From Bacterioplanes sanyensis (lineage in GTDB: Bacteria; Pseudomonadota; Gammaproteobacteria; Pseudomonadales; Oceanobacteraceae), in the NCBI RefSeq assembly GCF_014652515.1, contig NZ_BMYY01000005.1, forward strand, positions 124,001 to 188,000: a stretch of 64,000 nucleotides of DNA. Direction: 5' to 3'. Position numbers and translations under genes: made by a program. The notes beneath the pieces are model-generated. The model saw only the letters and a program-made list of their open reading frames with translations. It was not told the origin of the DNA and ran no database searches. Shown here piece after piece: positions 59,477-64,000 of this stretch (positions within the stretch are counted from its first letter, which is position 1; every line of letters starts with the position of its first letter).

Positions 59477-60654
59477 TAGCTCGCAGCCCCCGCACGCTTG
59501 AAACCGTGCCTATTCAAACCAGGCAGCCACTTTGGCCGGCGCACGGGACTGCCCAGCCAGTCTTGTTGGGCGCGCTGCAAGCTGCGGGCAAAGCGTCCAC
59601 CGCCAAGGCGTTGGCCTAACTCCTGTGTGCGTTGCAGACGCTTGTCATAAGCCAGCCAACTAACTTGCTGGTGGCTTAAGCCCGTATGTTTCAGCACTTC
59701 CTCTGGCAATAAGCTGCCGCGACCGTGAGCGCTGTTGATCAGCCAATGCACCTGGCCCTGACAGCCATTGGCCAACTCCAATATGCGCTGCATAGCACGC
59801 ACTCCGGCAATGCTTGCCTCAGCCACCAACAGCACATCGTTGGCCTGCTGCCACCAGGGAATAATGTCGGCATCCTGCAGCTGATGGCTGGGCAAATCCC
59901 ACAGCAGCGCACTGAACCAAGGCGCTAACTGCTGGCGCACATGCAGCAACTGCGCACTGGTCAGCCAAGCCTGTTGGCTTGCAGTTTTAAATAGGGTTAA
60001 GCGCTCGCTGATAGCCGTACCGGCGCGCTGCACTAACAGCTCATCGGCCTCTGCCTTGGCCGTCAGCAAATTGGCAAACCCTGGGTTGGCTTCTTGGCCT
60101 AAATACAAATCTAGGGCGCCGCCCATGGCATCAATATCGACCAGGCCTAAATGCATGCCCACCTGTTCGGCCAGGTTACGGCTTAATTGCGCAGCAATAC
60201 TGCTGGCGCCCACGCCACCGCTGACACCACTCACCACAATTTGACGGGTATGCAACGCCGTCAATGCCGCCCCTTGATCGTCCGTTAACATTGCGGACAC
60301 ATGCTGGCGCAACTCGCTTTCCAGGCAAGGCAAAGGCACGTAATCGCCCACGCCCAACGCGGTTAGGCGTTTAAAAAATGCGACATCCTGGCGTTGCCCT
60401 AACGCCAATACCCGCGTGTGTGCCGCACAAACATCGGCCAGCGCCAGCAAAGCGTCGATGGCGGCTTGCTCCTGTTCAAAGGCCGACAAATCGAGAATTA
60501 ATAACTGCGGCGAGGCTTCGAGCTGATAGCGCTGCTGGGCCTGGGTTAAATCTTGCTTTAAAACCTCAAACTGCAATTGTGGCCGCGCCACTAAGATGGC
60601 ATCGAGCATCAATGCCGTGGCTTCGCTGTGCACATAGGCATGACAATGCTGCAT
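59476..60654 (-). CDS. tadZ: Pilus polarity/assembly ATPase TadZ (CpaE type)
   Basis: The protein of about 392 residues has a response-regulator-like N-terminal region and a MinD/ParA-type ATPase domain (about 130-370). The deviant Walker A is GVSGGVGASSIA. TadZ places the Tad machine at a pole or other site. Start MQHCHAYV at 60654 lies two bases after the cpaD-like stop; the longer frame to 60852 overlaps that gene extensively and is rejected. Confidence 0.9.
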   Translation of the reverse strand: MQHCHAYVHSEATALMLDAILVARPQLQFEVLKQDLTQAQQRYQLEASPQLLILDLSAFEQEQAAIDALLALADVCAAHTRVLALGQRQDVAFFKRLTALGVGDYVPLPCLESELRQHVSAMLTDDQGAALTALHTRQIVVSGVSGGVGASSIAAQLSRNLAEQVGMHLGLVDIDAMGGALDLYLGQEANPGFANLLTAKAEADELLVQRAGTAISERLTLFKTASQQAWLTSAQLLHVRQQLAPWFSALLWDLPSHQLQDADIIPWWQQANDVLLVAEASIAGVRAMQRILELANGCQGQVHWLINSAHGRGSLLPEEVLKHTGLSHQQVSWLAYDKRLQRTQELGQRLGGGRFARSLQRAQQDWLGSPVRRPKWLPGLNRHGFKRAGAAS

Positions 60655-60656
60655 GG

Positions 60657-61181
60657 TTATCTGCCCTCCAGCGTTAAGTTGGTGCGACGATCGCCGGGTA
60701 AATCGCGTTGCTCGCGCTGATATTCCAACGCCCGCACAGCATCGCGACCATGTTGGCCTCGCGCCAGTGCATCGCCATGAAACGCATGGCGGGGCTGATC
60801 GAGCATTTGCAATAAATTGCTGCGGTTGGCACAGCCCAGCTGTTGCTGACAATGCAACTGCTGTGGCTCAAACCATTCCACCAGTGCTACTAAGCGGTGC
60901 TGCTCGTCTTTAATGAGCTGCGCGGCCAAATCGTGGCGCACTTGCATTTGCTCATCAGTCACGCCCATGGCTTTGAGCTTTTGAATCACAGTCGTTGGCA
61001 TCTTCCCTTGGGCTGGGGCCAATACGATGCTGAACTTTTTTAATTGCGTCTGACTTTGCAAAAATTGGGTGAGTTCTGAGCTATCGTCAGTCATCGCAAA
61101 GCGCTGCTGCTTCACTGCCAACTGTGGCTGAGCCATAACAACACCAGACAGCAACAGCCATAAAAAACATAATTTATTCAT
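60657..61181 (-). CDS. cpaD: CpaD-like pilus assembly protein
   Basis: This protein of about 174 residues has a signal peptide (LWLLLSGVVMAQ) and a conserved C-terminal part: GCANRSNLLQMLDQPRHAF and RTNLTLEGR-like residues. CpaD proteins carry a similar GC.N..NL..M...P pattern and help the CpaC secretin. MNKLCFLW at 61181 is chosen; the longer frame overlaps the secretin gene. No lipobox is clear. Confidence 0.8.
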   Translation of the reverse strand: MNKLCFLWLLLSGVVMAQPQLAVKQQRFAMTDDSSELTQFLQSQTQLKKFSIVLAPAQGKMPTTVIQKLKAMGVTDEQMQVRHDLAAQLIKDEQHRLVALVEWFEPQQLHCQQQLGCANRSNLLQMLDQPRHAFHGDALARGQHGRDAVRALEYQREQRDLPGDRRTNLTLEGR

Positions 61182-61188
61182 TGACGTC

Positions 61189-62466
61189 CTAATAAATAAA
61201 ATCGGGTCGACCGGAAACTTCCAGTGGCGTTTTAACGGCCTGCTCGCTGTAGGTATCGCCCCACAATAAGCGTTCAAACTGGGAATTTAATTTAAGATTT
61301 TGACCGGGTAACTGATAGTTATCCTGGGCCGTTGGCTCAACTGCGTAGGCAGTGACGATAATGACCAACTCGGTTTCTTCACGGCGAAAATCTTCACTGC
61401 GAAACAGCGCCCCCAACACAGGTAGGTCGCCTAAAAACGGCAACTTGCTGATGCTGCTGACATCGTTAGCCTGGATTAAGCCCGCTAAAGCAAAGCTTTC
61501 GCCTGAGGCCAGCTCGACGGTCGTTTCCGCACTGCGCACCTGCAGCGACGGCGCCAATAAGCCAGTGCTGCCTAAATTCACCTCAGTGCTTAAATTGGAG
61601 ACCTCCGGCCGCACTTTTAACCGAATGCGATCGCCTTCCATCACCGTTGGGCGCATATCCAAGCGCACACCGTAATCACGAAAATCGACGGTGTAGGTGT
61701 TTAAATCCGGATCAGGAATGGTATATGGAAAACTGCCGCCGGCATGAAACGTCGCTTCTTCGCCACTCATGGCCGTCAGATTCGGCTCCGCCAATACTTT
61801 CGCTAAGCCTTCTTCGGCCAATGCATCCAACACCCCAGTTAACGGATTATCAAACGCGGTTAAGCCAAACAAATCCATTTCAACCGGGCGCTTAAAAAAG
61901 TTAATTTGGCCATTGCTTAGCGTTCCCCATTTGATGCCTAACTGATTGCTGACATCCCGTTTTACTTCGGCAATGCGCAAACGAATATTGACCTGGTGGG
62001 GAATATCCAAATGAATGTCATTGACCACGTCTTCTGGCTCTTCAACATAGGCTTGAGCCAAGGCCAGCATGGATTCGATCGCCGTCGAAGACGTGCTACT
62101 GCCCGTTAATACCAGTTTGCGTCCGTGCTCGCTCACGCTCACCTGAGCCTTCGGAAACTGTTGTTTTAAACTCTGGCGCAACGCTTCGATATTGCTGCGT
62201 ACTTTAACACTGGCCTGATAAATCGGTTGCTGAGCATTGTCTAAAACAAACACGTCGGTATCACCATATGCCTTGCCGTATACAAATAAGGAGCGACTGG
62301 CCGGCAGCTGGTAATTCGCCACATTAGGATCGGCAACAAAGACGGTTTTAGCATCTTCTGGCAAGGTCACTAATTGGCCTTTGCCAACGCTGAGCTTAAG
62401 CTCATTGGCCGATACCTGACAGCAGGCAATCGCAGCCATCGCCACTAGCCAAACGGGTTTAAACAA
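61189..62466 (-). CDS. rcpA: Tad secretin (RcpA/CpaC)
   Basis: The protein has a signal peptide (FKPVWLVAMAAIACCQVSA), a BON-like/N0 domain (about 25-140) and a secretin core with the LPFLGDLPVLGALFRS motif. It forms the outer-membrane channel for Flp pili. TTG 62466 is taken as the start because AGGAG sits at ideal spacing and the signal peptide follows at once. An ATG at 62550 would add 28 charged residues before it and overlap cpaB; this is unlikely. Confidence 0.92.
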   Translation of the reverse strand: MFKPVWLVAMAAIACCQVSANELKLSVGKGQLVTLPEDAKTVFVADPNVANYQLPASRSLFVYGKAYGDTDVFVLDNAQQPIYQASVKVRSNIEALRQSLKQQFPKAQVSVSEHGRKLVLTGSSTSSTAIESMLALAQAYVEEPEDVVNDIHLDIPHQVNIRLRIAEVKRDVSNQLGIKWGTLSNGQINFFKRPVEMDLFGLTAFDNPLTGVLDALAEEGLAKVLAEPNLTAMSGEEATFHAGGSFPYTIPDPDLNTYTVDFRDYGVRLDMRPTVMEGDRIRLKVRPEVSNLSTEVNLGSTGLLAPSLQVRSAETTVELASGESFALAGLIQANDVSSISKLPFLGDLPVLGALFRSEDFRREETELVIIVTAYAVEPTAQDNYQLPGQNLKLNSQFERLLWGDTYSEQAVKTPLEVSGRPDFIY

Positions 62467-62515
62467 AATTTTTCTCCTGCGAAGGGCATCGCGTTTATCT
62501 GGGTAAAACTCAGGC

Positions 62516-63385
62516 TTATAAACCACCGGATACTTCGCGCTCTTCACCACGAATTAAATAGGTGTTTTGATCTAGGCCGTCTTGCTTGGTCTCGGGAAAT
62601 AAATCGCTGGCCTTGCTGGCCGATAAGCCATGCGAGCGATCCTGTGGATGACGCAAACTCACGCTCAACACCCCCATTGAGCCGGACATTTGCTCCGCCA
62701 GGGGCAGGCGCACCGCTTGTTCGGGCGTGGTTTCAAAAGTCACGGTGACATGGCGTAAGCGCTTACCCTGTTTGAGTTCATCGGCTTGATACTGCTCCGC
62801 TCCGGTAAATTGATTTATCGCCAGAACGCGAATGTCGCTGGCCACCACCGATGAACGCCAAGTACGAAAATCACGTTTACTGGGGTTGGAATCCACCGAC
62901 TGGCGCCATTGCTGAGCTTGAGTCGTCACAATTAAATCGACATGATCCCCTGGCGATATTAAGCCATCACTGATGGCCGACGGTTTCATACGCACCGATA
63001 CCGCGCGCTTGCCCGGTGCCACTGCCAAAGCCAAAAAGCCACTGTCACCCACGCTGACCAGCTGATTTTCATACACAGGCTCACCGGCGGTTAACGGCTC
63101 GCGTACGGCGGCACCCGCCACCGTTTGCAACCACTGTTGGCGCTCATCCGCACTGGCGGCGCTGATAACACCCGACAATTGCCCTTGCTGCCACTGCTGT
63201 GCCGATACGGTTTGCCATTGCAGGTTATTTTGATTTAACAAACCACCAACAGGCAGTTCGGCCGTCGTCGTTAATACCTGACGTTCAGGCTCGATATTGG
63301 CTGAGCTGTCGGCGCTGCCCAGCGTCAGAGCCAACCCTAAAGCAGAACAGCCTAGGCCGGCATAAATCAACCAGCTGCGCTTCAT
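62516..63385 (-). CDS. rcpC: Flp pilus assembly protein CpaB/RcpC
   Basis: The 289-residue protein has an N-terminal signal or anchor (LIYAGLGCSALGLALTLGS) and a SAF-like domain (about 35-100, ELPVGGLLNQNNL). The periplasmic domain (GDHVDLIVTTQ, VTFETTPEQAVRL) is typical of CpaB/RcpC. It stabilises the secretin. It begins directly after the flp stop codon. Confidence 0.92.
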   Translation of the reverse strand: MKRSWLIYAGLGCSALGLALTLGSADSSANIEPERQVLTTTAELPVGGLLNQNNLQWQTVSAQQWQQGQLSGVISAASADERQQWLQTVAGAAVREPLTAGEPVYENQLVSVGDSGFLALAVAPGKRAVSVRMKPSAISDGLISPGDHVDLIVTTQAQQWRQSVDSNPSKRDFRTWRSSVVASDIRVLAINQFTGAEQYQADELKQGKRLRHVTVTFETTPEQAVRLPLAEQMSGSMGVLSVSLRHPQDRSHGLSASKASDLFPETKQDGLDQNTYLIRGEEREVSGGL

Positions 63386-63574
63386 TTATTCGCCGCCTTC
63401 AGCAATGGTGGTTTCAACACGCTCAAACGCTGAGTCAATGGCATTGCGCAGCGGCCCTTCATCACCGGCGACAGCAAATAATGTTGCCGCCAATGCCGCA
63501 GCCAAAATGGCATATTCAATGGCGGTCACTCCGCGTTGGCGGCGTAGTCGTGGCGCTAATGTGCGAGTGCTCAT
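63386..63574 (-). CDS. flp: Flp-type pilin precursor
   Basis: This 62-residue prepilin has the Tad pilin start RGVTAIEYAILAAALA. Processing is expected between Gly15 and Val16, giving Glu and Tyr at positions 5 and 6 of the mature pilin. A short hydrophilic tail ends GGE. GGAGAC serves as ribosome site. This is the major pilus subunit; the prepilin peptidase is not in the window. Confidence 0.95.
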   Translation of the reverse strand: MSTRTLAPRLRRQRGVTAIEYAILAAALAATLFAVAGDEGPLRNAIDSAFERVETTIAEGGE

Positions 63575-63585
63575 ATTCCGTCTCC

Positions 63586-63999
63586 TTATGGGTTGCTGAT
63601 AATAAAGCGCGAATAATTAGATTCTTTGGGATAGCGCTGATAGTAATCGTCGGCATCAATACAACGCTCGATCATGTTTTGGTCAATCACCGCCCATTGA
63701 TCGTCATTACAGCTGACACCTGGCTTTTGCAGCCAGTACTGGCCACTTTGAATCCAGTCTTTTAATAAGTAGTTTTTTGCTTCAAGCGCCTGCTGGAACT
63801 GTTCAAACGTCGGATACTGCCAGCGTGATTTATTAAATCCGCAATAATTAGATGGTGAGCCGTATTCAGTTTGGCTATCCCCTGTGACCAAATGCGTGGT
63901 CCAGATCAGGTTATGGCGATCATCGCGCACACAATAATGCACACCGCTGAGTGTTACCTCGCCGTTGGCATCCAGGCCGCTAAAACCGTCAACCATGAC
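63586..63999 (-). CDS. Protein with DUF1566-like features upstream of flp (partial)
   Basis: About 138 residues are visible and the frame is open to the right edge; the true start is probably outside. Features resemble DUF1566/Lcl domains found in surface or pilus-associated proteins: VHYCVRDDRHNLIW, SRWQYPTFEQFQQALEAKN and four cysteines (CVR, CGF, SCND, ERC). It ends 11 bases before flp in the same orientation, so it is likely part of the Tad operon, perhaps a pilus-associated surface protein. Confidence 0.65.
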   Translation of the reverse strand, partial: VMVDGFSGLDANGEVTLSGVHYCVRDDRHNLIWTTHLVTGDSQTEYGSPSNYCGFNKSRWQYPTFEQFQQALEAKNYLLKDWIQSGQYWLQKPGVSCNDDQWAVIDQNMIERCIDADDYYQRYPKESNYSRFIISNP

Positions 64000-64000
64000 T

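Overview
This 64 kb window comes from a Gram-negative gammaproteobacterium related to Pseudomonas, most like the marine Oceanospirillales-type lineages. The base composition is moderately GC-rich. The gene order HDOD protein, rhdA, psd, PilZ-like protein, fimX, serB, cyclase-like membrane protein matches a block I know from Pseudomonas aeruginosa, but here it is interrupted by epmA-efp-epmB. The elongation factor P carries Lys34 and its beta-lysylation enzymes, unlike the rhamnosylated EF-P of Pseudomonas. A chitin-active GbpA-type monooxygenase and large secreted proteases fit a marine, particle-associated life. No tRNA, rRNA or CRISPR array was seen. The genes at both edges are cut by the window.

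Layout. 1-12,900: HDOD protein (partial), rhodanese, phosphatidylserine decarboxylase, EF-P modification cluster, PilZ-like protein plus FimX (type IV pilus c-di-GMP control), SerB, a 56-residue protein, and a cyclase-domain membrane protein. 12,970-18,680: porin plus small PstS-like protein, DTW-domain tRNA enzyme, UvrA, CsgD-type regulator. 19,200-25,500: YajR-like transporter, SSB, MoeA, FAH-family enzyme, single-domain PilZ protein, EttA. 25,650-31,830: a 1394-residue five-PAS GGDEF-EAL protein, a DUF3570-like barrel, an alpha/beta hydrolase. 32,050-38,350: second ABC-F protein, a MITE-like repeat, an unusual flagellin, an MFS/LysR pair, and a Fur-box-controlled siderophore-interacting flavoprotein. 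37,929-48,180: secretion region with a kexin-like lipoprotein protease and a small secreted partner, GbpA, a lysyl-endopeptidase-like protease, a YajL-like protein whose end is supplied by a second MITE copy, and a solute-binding protein. 48,230-51,150: DUF885, a one-pass membrane protein and DUF805. 51,356-64,000: one tightly packed minus-strand operon encoding a Tad/Flp pilus, ending in a thioredoxin-DUF4266-DUF3570 cassette.

How the parts work together. Surface attachment is a theme. There are two c-di-GMP receptor candidates of PilZ type, a degenerate FimX receptor, a large candidate c-di-GMP synthase/hydrolase, a CsgD biofilm regulator, a complete Tad pilus machine (prepilin peptidase not seen), and a chitin-binding GbpA. 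Secreted proteases and the oxidative chitin enzyme would supply nutrients from colonised particles.

Most interesting candidate system: the cassette at 51,356-53,446, co-transcribed with the Tad pilus genes. It combines a periplasmic thioredoxin-like protein, a DUF4266 protein ending in a Gly-rich GGGGCGCN tail, and a DUF3570 outer-membrane barrel. The barrel carries a DAISGAS segment that fits the ApbE flavinylation pattern (Dxx[S/T]GA[S/T]). This suggests an extracytoplasmic redox module attached to a surface pilus.
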